A stretch of DNA of 23,330 bases from IMG/VR virus record IMGVR_UViG_3300021959_000409, positions 1 to 23,330 of that record. One strand, 5' to 3'. The first letter of the stretch is position 1. Each line of letters begins with the position of its first letter. Source of the DNA: a virus. The notes beneath the pieces are model-generated. The model saw nothing but the letters and a program-made list of their open reading frames with translations, made no database searches and was not told the DNA's origin. Shown here piece by piece: positions 13,682-21,597 of this stretch. Made by a program: the position numbers and the translations under genes.

Positions 13682-16600
13682 TATTCTTCCTCCAATAAAT
13701 CTGTTAAAGTGATTGCCGCCCCTGTCCCAAATCCAAGTGTAAAGGTTCCCGTATTTAATGGTGTTGAAAAGCCCAAAGTATAGCCGCCCGTTGCCGTTCT
13801 TTTCCTAACTAGTAACTTGCGAATATTAATCTTAATATCTTCTAAGAAATAGTATTGGTCTTCATTTGTGTCTAAATTCTCAGAACGATTATCTTTTTCA
13901 TTTTTTCTAGTAGATGAAACCAATTCGGCTAAAGTGTCCTCTAATAATTTACTATATTTGCCTAATTGTAATTTAATAAGTCCTGTCAATTGATGTTCCA
14001 TTTGTAATACTAAGAAAGTAGATAGTTGGATATTTTCTTGTGCAATTTCAACATTGACAATATCTCCTACTTGAAGGGTTGAAATATTTTCATGGTTCAC
14101 AAGCAGTTCAATTTTGAAATTATTTTTGTTGTATAAAGCAAATAATTCTCTGGCTTTTGCAATCACTTCACTTTCAGTAGTAAGTGCTTTATCTGAAAAC
14201 TCTAATGATTTTCTTCCTACCTTTCTAATGCTTTTAAGGCCTTTTCTTATAGATTTATGGATATTTCCGTAGACCGCAATATCATTATAGAAATTAAAGA
14301 TAGAAGAAGATTTCTCAAATCCAAACACCTTAACATTTGATTTGTCCCCAATAGTAATATTAGAAGAGTATAAGTCATCGGACTGATTATCCTTTAATGC
14401 ATAAGATTCTCCACTTATAAAAATAGTTTTATTTATTTTCTTTAAAACTGTATTGATAGCGGAAAACAAATCAATGCTTTTAAAATTAGGTGCTAAGTAA
14501 TAAGAAGTGCTTCCGTCTGTTTCATATTGTAGGTTCTCACTTTCCAATAAATTATTTACAATATCTTGGGCTTCATATCCAATTTGAACGCCTGTTCCAA
14601 TCATTGTTCTTTTATGTTCTGAAGTAATATCGCCATTAACGACCAAATCAATTGTTTCAGAAACAGAAACAATTCCTAAACTTTCTTTTATTTCGCCAAA
14701 AGACAAATAATGTCCAATTGCATCACTATTTGTTAAATATTCAACAGAAGTAATATAAGAGTTTTCTCCGTCACTAATTCCCATTTCTAACTTAGTATTT
14801 CCAATTAATGAGTCAAGACTTGTGTAGTCTTTAACATAAATTGTGTTTTCCAAATCTGGCTGATTATCAGTATCTAACAAAACATACATTGAGAGGACTC
14901 CCTCGTTATTACCGTCATCGCTGTGATTTCCTTTAGTATTTCTATATTGGTAAGCATTTATGGACTCATACATTTTATCTTCATTTCCCATCTTAGTATA
15001 TCTAGAAGAAAGAGTATTTAGTTGAATTTCCTTTGGAGAATAAGAATAAAAGCAAGTGTGATTTGGTTGCATAATTCTACAAGTTTTTCCGTTCATATTT
15101 GTATCTAAAGTTAAAATGTGATAATGTGCAGAATTAGTATGGTCTAACTCATGGGAAATCACATAAGCCATGTCCGTGACAGTTAATTCATTCATTGATT
15201 CACCAATAGCAGAATTTTGTATAGTCCCATCTCCATCATAGTATTTCCCCTCTGCGCTCACTAAATAAGTCCCAGTTAAATCTACAAAATTTAAAAATGT
15301 ATTTTCACCATTTGCTTGAATAGAATAATGATAAACGCTTCTATTTCCGCTAGCCTTATTGGAGGTTGGTGAAGGTAATGTTATTTGTGGTTTAAAGCCC
15401 ATAAATGTTCCATCTGCTGTGGTAGCACTAGAACCTCCGCTTTTATTTCGGCTTTCATTTTCGCCAAAATTACCATCGGTTTTAATGAAAATTAATCCTA
15501 TATCGTTTTGACCGCCCCCAGTATCTTCACTAAAAGACATTCCTGTAATTTTACTACTTACCATACCTTTATCAACTAAATCTGTCCCCTCTTCAATAGT
15601 ATATCGGTCAAAGAAAACTGCTTTAAATCCTGTTAAGGCTAAGTCTTCATTAGCAAATGCTGATGCTAAATTATGGTCGTTAATGCTTTCAACAAACATA
15701 TTTACTACTTCACTTGAATACCTAGTATTGCTATTTCCTCTTGAGTTAACTCCTAAATCTACAGGTAAAAATAAATTTGGTTTTCTTGCAGTAGCGGCTC
15801 CATTACTTAATGTTGCGCTATAATATGAATCCCATGCAGAAGAAGCCGCCCCACCATATTCCCCACTACCAACAGTATTTACTGCAAATGATTTTAGCAT
15901 ATGGATTTCACCATTTAATATAACTGTATCTTCTTCACCATGTCCTTTAATTTGGTCTGAATCTCTTTGAGTAGCGGGGGTCATTTTTAAATGTGGAGTT
16001 TGAGCCAATTGGTTTCCATCGGTGTGAATTACCCCATCTAAATTTAGTGTGTCATTTGTAATAGTGGTGGTGGTTACTCCTAATGCACTCACTTCTCCAA
16101 TTTTTCGGCCATAGTCATCAAAAATAATATCTAGGTGTGAGGCAGAAATAGCAGTATCATATTGTATAGTGGTTGCCGAAGAAGCAATAACATTGGCTGA
16201 ACCAGAGGCCAAAGTAGAAACTCTATAATCAGATTTTGAAAACTTTTTAAGGTTTCTGTCTTTGGAAACAATATTCTCTGGGTCAAACTGATTAAAATGC
16301 CAATCATAAACTACTTCGGTTAACCGAAAAATTCCAAACCGCTTAAGACTTGAAATAGTTTTATTTGCAGAAATAATAGAAGCAGAAATGTAAGACTCAT
16401 CTGTTGAATTAATAGTTTCTGATTGTCCTAAAATTAAGTCTTTTGCGTCTGCTCTCCCCGCATTTTGTGGAGATTTGAGTGCAAATAAAGAATAATTTTC
16501 AATTGTTTTAGAATAGGGAGCCGCCGCCAGAAGGCTATCATATCTTTCAGAACTATACGGAAGTAAGTCACAAGTAGAAAAAATAAACATTCTGGCTATT

Positions 16601-19600
16601 TTTGGGTCACGCTGGTATAAGAAATCCTTTACATAATACCCGCTATCACTATCTATGAAGCCTTCATAACTCATTTTATTATATGATTCGCCACTTGAAA
16701 GAATATCCAAATCAAAGAAATTAGACCCTCTTACAGAAGTTACTCCTCTAGTTTCTGGCATTTTGTGATTTGCAATTTCTTTAATATCTGTTCCAACAAT
16801 ATTATTTACAAGAGAGCCTCCAGTAATATAGTTTCCATAATTCATTTTATACCCAGACGCATAGTATTTAATTTTGGACAATTTGTCAGTATAATAGTGG
16901 GTTCTTTTAGATTGATTATGGGCAGTATCGCTATATAGTGATTTTATAGAATTAATGTTTCCTTTTTCAATATTAAATATTCTATAAATACTAGGCCCAA
17001 ACCTTTCGGTGTGAGTTTTAGGATTTGAACCCATAGTATTATAATAAAGAGGATAATCAAATAAAATTGGTTTTCTCTCTAAATTTAATAGTGGGCTAAC
17101 TAGACAAATATATTTTCCTGTATGTAAATGAGCGGCATTTAATAAATGCATTTCATGTGTCAATTTAGAAGATTCTTCATAAGTAGCAGAATAACTTAAT
17201 ACTTGTAGTTTATCGCCACTAGAATATGAAACTTTTCTATCTAAATAAACTCTAACTGTGGAATAATCTGTTTGGAATTGCGCCCCTATAATAAAACCTA
17301 CAAACTGTTCTTCAATATATAATGGTTTATTATGATATTTTCTTTGAATAGCAATAGTAGATAAATATGACTGACTAGTAGTTTCAACATATCTAATATC
17401 GGTTTGTGTGGAAGAAGCCGTTCCCAAGTCACTAAATGTAGTGTCTTGAGTATTTGCATAATTTACTTCTACTCTCCCTAAAGTCAAAGGAATATAGGGG
17501 GCTACCTTAACGATTTTATTTACTCCAGATTCTCTAACATTATAAATTGTAAAGTCAATTAAAGTATTTACTACATCAAAACTTTTATTGTCAAGTATTC
17601 CTTGAAACGCATTATCGTTTTCTATATTCATGCAATTTGAAATATTGTAGCCTAAATCTGAACCGTTTCCAGATTCTGAAGTTCCTGCTAATGTCTCTGC
17701 AAAAGTAGCCCTAGAAATATTTCTTCCCGAAGTAAAAATTATGCCTTTATCAGATGCTCCTGATAATGAGGTTGTTGATGACAATAATGGGTTTGAAGCA
17801 AGGGCTTTATTAAAAATTAAATTTTTATTCGTAGATTTATATGCAGTTAAAGTGCTTCCCTCTACTTTAGGAGTGTCGTATATGCTATGCGTTGTTCCGG
17901 TATTTGTGGCGGATATTTCCCCTACAAATCCTATTGTTCCGCTATCATATTGTGCATAAATGTGGTCGCCTTCATTTAAAGTAAGTGACCCCGAAAAAGT
18001 TAGAGCATTTATAGCGGTATCAAAATTACAGGTTAATGTTTCAGATAGCACTTCTAATTTATTATAAGGACTTCTACTACTATAAATAATGTCTTCGCTA
18101 AACAAAAAGTTTTTATTTACAATTGGAGACAAAAGTTTATTAAACTTATCTCTTCCTTCTAATTCCATAAAAGTTTGTCCATCCTGCTTATACGATTTAA
18201 TAGCCTCAATTTCTCCATCAATTCTTTCAATTTGAATAGAATAGGGGCCAACCAAATATTCTAAAACATCATTTAGAGTATCATAGTAATTTATTCCATC
18301 GTAACTTAATGCTAATAGTTTCTTTTCGGGATATGTATTAGAAACGCTGGCTATTAACTTAGTAAATCCTAGTCCCATAAATTCAACAAAAAGATTTGTA
18401 AATCTATCTTCCATCATCACAAAATTAGTTAAAAGAGTATTTGTTGTTCCATTATGAGTAGCGGTTGCTTTAAATGCTCTCCGATAAATAATTTCTCCTT
18501 CCGTAGCCGTAAATGTTCCTGTTGAAAATACGGATTCATTAGTCGTTCTAATTCTAGAATTACAATTAATTTGTTGAGTTTTTGTTCCCGAAAAAGTTCC
18601 GATTCCATCAATAAATAAATGCGTGTTTCCAATTTTAATTTCATCTTCCGCAGATAAAAAATCTTTGAGGTCAAAATCTGATTTAACTCTATAATCATTA
18701 GACCCTAAATCTGCTTCAATTGTAGCGGGAAGAGGAAACCATTCTTGAATTGTTCCTGAATGCACCGAATGCCTAACTCTTAAAGAATCAAACTCGGAAA
18801 CTTTTTTAGGCATAATTCTAAAAGAATCTCCTAATTTAATTTGAGCAAACCCTCCTCTTTGTCCGATAGACTGTTGAATATTAGCATCAATAACATTATA
18901 TAAAGTATTATTTTTAGTAGGAGAATATGAATAAAATGCGTATCTTTTTTGACCATTTCTTGTATATGTTATAGTGCTATCATCTAAATCTGTTCTTGCA
19001 TTTGGGAAGACATTGTTATAGTCACTATAATTTTTTGTAATTGTGACTCCTTCATTTGTCAGATATGGGCTATTTGAAGGGTCATCTAAATCCCTCAAAT
19101 TGTCAAATAACTCTAATTTCATAGTATATTTACTATAATCTACAATTGTATTTGCATAATCTTGAACTGTTAAAATAGTGGTTTCGTGAATCGTTCCAGT
19201 AAAATTAATTGTAGTGCTAGCATTTTCATTTTTCAATCTAACAAAATATTTTGTGTTATGGTCTAATTCATTATTCTTATCTAACTTATCATTGTAAAAA
19301 TAAAACAGAGGGCGGGAAACATATAATGTATTTTGTAATTCACTTTTAATTCCTGCGGAAATTGCAATCGCTGGCGTAGTTTTATCAATGCTAAATATCA
19401 TAAATTTGGTGTTAGCGGCCACTTCATTTCCTAATTTTGGAGAAAATTCAAATCCATCTCCGGTTGAGTCCATATCTAAAATTTCAGTAATTTTAGCAAA
19501 GTGATGTTTATTATGGTCGTCAGCATGAAGCAATACAAAATAATCCTTTGTGTCCCAATCGGCTGGATTAAATAAAACTCCCTCTTCTGAAGCACTATCG

Positions 19601-19830
19601 TAGCATTTAATTCTAAAGCCTTCTGTATTTTCTAAATTATTATACGGATTATTTGCTACTCCACCAAACTCAGTAATGTCCTCATCTGTGGTGTCATCGG
19701 GATAAATAATTGTGTATAGCCTAGTATTAGAAAAAGTAGATTCTGTAGTTAATCTAGGATTTGTAGGAACATTCCAACCGTAGTCAGAAGTAATAGTGGT
19801 TGCCCCTGCTTTATATGCTTTTACAACCAT
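13678..19830 (-). CDS. Giant tail hub / tail-tip protein (2050 residues)
   Basis: This is the largest gene here and follows tape measure, baseplate-type and lectin-fold genes, the usual place for the tail hub. Near residue 560, ELEGRDKFNKLLSPIVN resembles the hub domain of siphovirus/T4 gp27-type proteins. From about 1757 to 1960 there is a second hub-like region: a helical NNLLESENL, strands with NDIAVYGN, a helix with SEVIAKARELFALYN, then LQVGDIVNVEI and LIKLQLGKYSK, the typical end of phage hub proteins. Middle parts are beta-rich, with short Ser/Thr/Asn-rich linkers. KLTHEMHLLNAAHLHTGKY (near 890) and ISHELDHTNSAHYH (near 1560) look like related modules. It probably forms a trimer at the tail tip, opening to DNA and carrying fibres. 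GGAG lies 10 bases before the ATG, which overlaps the LamG stop (TAATG). Confidence 0.75.
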   Translation of the reverse strand: MVVKAYKAGATTITSDYGWNVPTNPRLTTESTFSNTRLYTIIYPDDTTDEDITEFGGVANNPYNNLENTEGFRIKCYDSASEEGVLFNPADWDTKDYFVLLHADDHNKHHFAKITEILDMDSTGDGFEFSPKLGNEVAANTKFMIFSIDKTTPAIAISAGIKSELQNTLYVSRPLFYFYNDKLDKNNELDHNTKYFVRLKNENASTTINFTGTIHETTILTVQDYANTIVDYSKYTMKLELFDNLRDLDDPSNSPYLTNEGVTITKNYSDYNNVFPNARTDLDDSTITYTRNGQKRYAFYSYSPTKNNTLYNVIDANIQQSIGQRGGFAQIKLGDSFRIMPKKVSEFDSLRVRHSVHSGTIQEWFPLPATIEADLGSNDYRVKSDFDLKDFLSAEDEIKIGNTHLFIDGIGTFSGTKTQQINCNSRIRTTNESVFSTGTFTATEGEIIYRRAFKATATHNGTTNTLLTNFVMMEDRFTNLFVEFMGLGFTKLIASVSNTYPEKKLLALSYDGINYYDTLNDVLEYLVGPYSIQIERIDGEIEAIKSYKQDGQTFMELEGRDKFNKLLSPIVNKNFLFSEDIIYSSRSPYNKLEVLSETLTCNFDTAINALTFSGSLTLNEGDHIYAQYDSGTIGFVGEISATNTGTTHSIYDTPKVEGSTLTAYKSTNKNLIFNKALASNPLLSSTTSLSGASDKGIIFTSGRNISRATFAETLAGTSESGNGSDLGYNISNCMNIENDNAFQGILDNKSFDVVNTLIDFTIYNVRESGVNKIVKVAPYIPLTLGRVEVNYANTQDTTFSDLGTASSTQTDIRYVETTSQSYLSTIAIQRKYHNKPLYIEEQFVGFIIGAQFQTDYSTVRVYLDRKVSYSSGDKLQVLSYSATYEESSKLTHEMHLLNAAHLHTGKYICLVSPLLNLERKPILFDYPLYYNTMGSNPKTHTERFGPSIYRIFNIEKGNINSIKSLYSDTAHNQSKRTHYYTDKLSKIKYYASGYKMNYGNYITGGSLVNNIVGTDIKEIANHKMPETRGVTSVRGSNFFDLDILSSGESYNKMSYEGFIDSDSGYYVKDFLYQRDPKIARMFIFSTCDLLPYSSERYDSLLAAAPYSKTIENYSLFALKSPQNAGRADAKDLILGQSETINSTDESYISASIISANKTISSLKRFGIFRLTEVVYDWHFNQFDPENIVSKDRNLKKFSKSDYRVSTLASGSANVIASSATTIQYDTAISASHLDIIFDDYGRKIGEVSALGVTTTTITNDTLNLDGVIHTDGNQLAQTPHLKMTPATQRDSDQIKGHGEEDTVILNGEIHMLKSFAVNTVGSGEYGGAASSAWDSYYSATLSNGAATARKPNLFLPVDLGVNSRGNSNTRYSSEVVNMFVESINDHNLASAFANEDLALTGFKAVFFDRYTIEEGTDLVDKGMVSSKITGMSFSEDTGGGQNDIGLIFIKTDGNFGENESRNKSGGSSATTADGTFMGFKPQITLPSPTSNKASGNRSVYHYSIQANGENTFLNFVDLTGTYLVSAEGKYYDGDGTIQNSAIGESMNELTVTDMAYVISHELDHTNSAHYHILTLDTNMNGKTCRIMQPNHTCFYSYSPKEIQLNTLSSRYTKMGNEDKMYESINAYQYRNTKGNHSDDGNNEGVLSMYVLLDTDNQPDLENTIYVKDYTSLDSLIGNTKLEMGISDGENSYITSVEYLTNSDAIGHYLSFGEIKESLGIVSVSETIDLVVNGDITSEHKRTMIGTGVQIGYEAQDIVNNLLESENLQYETDGSTSYYLAPNFKSIDLFSAINTVLKKINKTIFISGESYALKDNQSDDLYSSNITIGDKSNVKVFGFEKSSSIFNFYNDIAVYGNIHKSIRKGLKSIRKVGRKSLEFSDKALTTESEVIAKARELFALYNKNNFKIELLVNHENISTLQVGDIVNVEIAQENIQLSTFLVLQMEHQLTGLIKLQLGKYSKLLEDTLAELVSSTRKNEKDNRSENLDTNEDQYYFLEDIKINIRKLLVRKRTATGGYTLGFSTPLNTGTFTLGFGTGAAITLTDLLEEEY
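13689..13693 (-). promoter_or_regulatory. GGAGG ribosome binding site selecting a TTG start
   Basis: On the - strand GGAGG lies 7 bases before TTG at 13681-13679. The TTG overlaps the upstream TGA (13680-13678). The arrangement is the same as at 6203/6215 on the + strand. Confidence 0.7.
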
Positions 19831-20939
19831 TATAAATCAGTCTCCTCAAATCTAAGATATAATAAGGTGTCATCGTAATTTGGCATAATATTTAAAATAT
19901 ATGGAAATCTTTTTCTTTGAACGGAAGTAATAGCCAATTCATGCATTTCTCCCATAAATTGTTTGTTCGTTGTTGCTGAACCTGCTCCTGTTGAATCACT
20001 ACCGTTTGAACCTAAGTAAATATCTGTTCTATCAAAAGAAAATATTCCACTATCACTATGAGTATTTTTTGAAATTAAATTACCATTTAAATAAATTGCA
20101 AGCATTTTAGAAGATTGGCTAAAAACACAAGCAATATGAAATGAGTCGTTTATGTAGGTTGGTTGATAATAAGCCTGTAAATATATTGGGGTTGATGGAC
20201 TTAAACTAACATTATCCGGATTAGTTATAGTGAGCGTAGAGCCACTTATTCCTGTGACCTCTCCGAGAGAGGGAAAATCAAATCCATCACGATAGAACAC
20301 CTCTTGAACGCCTCCTGTCACAAATTGAGTAGGCGACCCTACGGTTAAGGTCGTATTCCCTGCTCCCGATGTGTAGCCAGTTGTCACATATCTTTTTTTC
20401 AATTTTCCAGTTTCGTCAAAACCAGACCAAGTGTATGAAAAATCAGAATAATTATATGTTTTACCTTGAATGGGTAAAATGACAGAATCCGTAGTATATG
20501 TGTCTGTTGTTGAACCTAATTTTACTCTTACCCTAATTTTATATTTTGCGGGCTGATTGTATAAATGTTCCGTAGCATTCACTAAACTGACTTGAAAATT
20601 AGTATTGTAAAAAATCATCATTTCATGTGTAAGCCTCGCAGATTGAGACAAATAAATATTGCTTTCTGAATAAGCAGAAGAAGCATTTTGCATAATTTTG
20701 TGTGAGCGATTTGTGTCGGGATAAGTAGAAATAATACCGTTTATTTCATAAGGAGTAATTATAGATTCAAAAGTAAATGTGCCGGTATGTCCCCAAATAC
20801 CAAATGCGGTATCATCCGTTGTGTCTGATGGAGTAGTTTCAATATCAGGAATATTGTTTGAATAGTCCATTTTAACTCTCGCATTACACATAACAGGAAA
20901 CACTAAAGAGCGTTGTTTTCCCGTTAAAATATTATACAT
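19830..20939 (-). CDS. LamG/concanavalin A-like tail protein
   Basis: The 369-residue protein has the jelly-roll signature in its C-terminal part: HIACVFSQSSKMLAIYLNGN (268-287), then DIYLGSNGS, then QFMGEMHELAI (327-337). An N-terminal piece, WGHTGTFTFESIITPY (49-64), is the usual first half of the fold. Between them lies an insert of roughly 160-180 residues that includes SARLTHEM. Such domains bind glycans or proteins, so the tail may use it to attach to cell-surface sugars or to decorate the tail tip. The ATG follows GAGGTGA at a 4-base spacing, a strong site, and the gene follows the baseplate-type protein gene closely. Confidence 0.75.
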   Translation of the reverse strand: MYNILTGKQRSLVFPVMCNARVKMDYSNNIPDIETTPSDTTDDTAFGIWGHTGTFTFESIITPYEINGIISTYPDTNRSHKIMQNASSAYSESNIYLSQSARLTHEMMIFYNTNFQVSLVNATEHLYNQPAKYKIRVRVKLGSTTDTYTTDSVILPIQGKTYNYSDFSYTWSGFDETGKLKKRYVTTGYTSGAGNTTLTVGSPTQFVTGGVQEVFYRDGFDFPSLGEVTGISGSTLTITNPDNVSLSPSTPIYLQAYYQPTYINDSFHIACVFSQSSKMLAIYLNGNLISKNTHSDSGIFSFDRTDIYLGSNGSDSTGAGSATTNKQFMGEMHELAITSVQRKRFPYILNIMPNYDDTLLYLRFEETDL

Positions 20940-20948
20940 TTATTCACC

Positions 20949-21593
20949 TCAAGGAATAACGGTAGCGATTTCAAAATCTAAACTAAAAGAAACATCCACG
21001 GATTCGGATTCAAGATTAAAAGAAAAACTTCTAATGAATCCTGTTAATCCAACATCATTTATAGAGTCTGGAAAAACAGAAAGCGGCAAGGGAACACCTT
21101 CGTTATCCTTTGAATTTCTAGTTCCTCTTGAAGAAAAAGTTAGTGGAATTAAATCTCCTCTTGCTCCAATTCCTGTTGAAAAATCTCTATCTTGCCAGAC
21201 AGAATCAACATTAGAAGGAATCAAAATAACCAATTCACTAAAGGCTTGCTTTTTAGCAAATCCAGTAGAGTCCACACCTGCGGCAATCATTTGAGCAATT
21301 TCTTGTGCGGTAAAAAACTTAGTTGCAGTAGTGGGATTGTCTTCTTCTCCAAAAGTTTTTGTAATATATGCGTCTTGAATAAATCCACTTAAATTGACTG
21401 ATTTTGAAGCCATACCTAAATCAAGGGCGGTAGTAATAGATTCTCCCGTAGCGACTCCGGAAAGAGGAATAGGGAAAGAAGGAATCGTTTTAGATACAGA
21501 TACACCAGCACTAGTAACATTCAAAGGAATTGTGTTTTGTGAAATAGGGTCGTCTTCTGCGAAACTTTGCGTTTTTAAATAAACATATGACAT
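20949..21593 (-). CDS. Putative distal-tail/baseplate protein
   Basis: The 214-residue product is beta-rich with few charges in its first half, including ALDLGMASKSVNLSGFIQDA, then a helix (AQEIAQMIAAG) and C-terminal strands SFSFNLESESVDVSFSLDFEI. Location directly after the tape measure and before the lectin-fold and hub genes is where distal-tail (Dit) or baseplate ring proteins normally lie. I see no signature motif, so the call rests on order and fold pattern. The ATG at 21593 lies 4 bases after the tape-measure stop (TGATTAAATG). The preceding GGGGG probably serves as its ribosome binding site. Confidence 0.5.
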   Translation of the reverse strand: MSYVYLKTQSFAEDDPISQNTIPLNVTSAGVSVSKTIPSFPIPLSGVATGESITTALDLGMASKSVNLSGFIQDAYITKTFGEEDNPTTATKFFTAQEIAQMIAAGVDSTGFAKKQAFSELVILIPSNVDSVWQDRDFSTGIGARGDLIPLTFSSRGTRNSKDNEGVPLPLSVFPDSINDVGLTGFIRSFSFNLESESVDVSFSLDFEIATVIP

Positions 21594-21597
21594 TTAA

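Noticed and set aside
15139-15153. HELDH in the giant hub, matching the HExxH zinc protease motif
   Set aside because: The related module near residue 892 reads HEMHL and the LamG copy HEMMI, so the second His is not kept. No downstream third ligand in standard spacing is clear. It looks like a chance match in a structural module.
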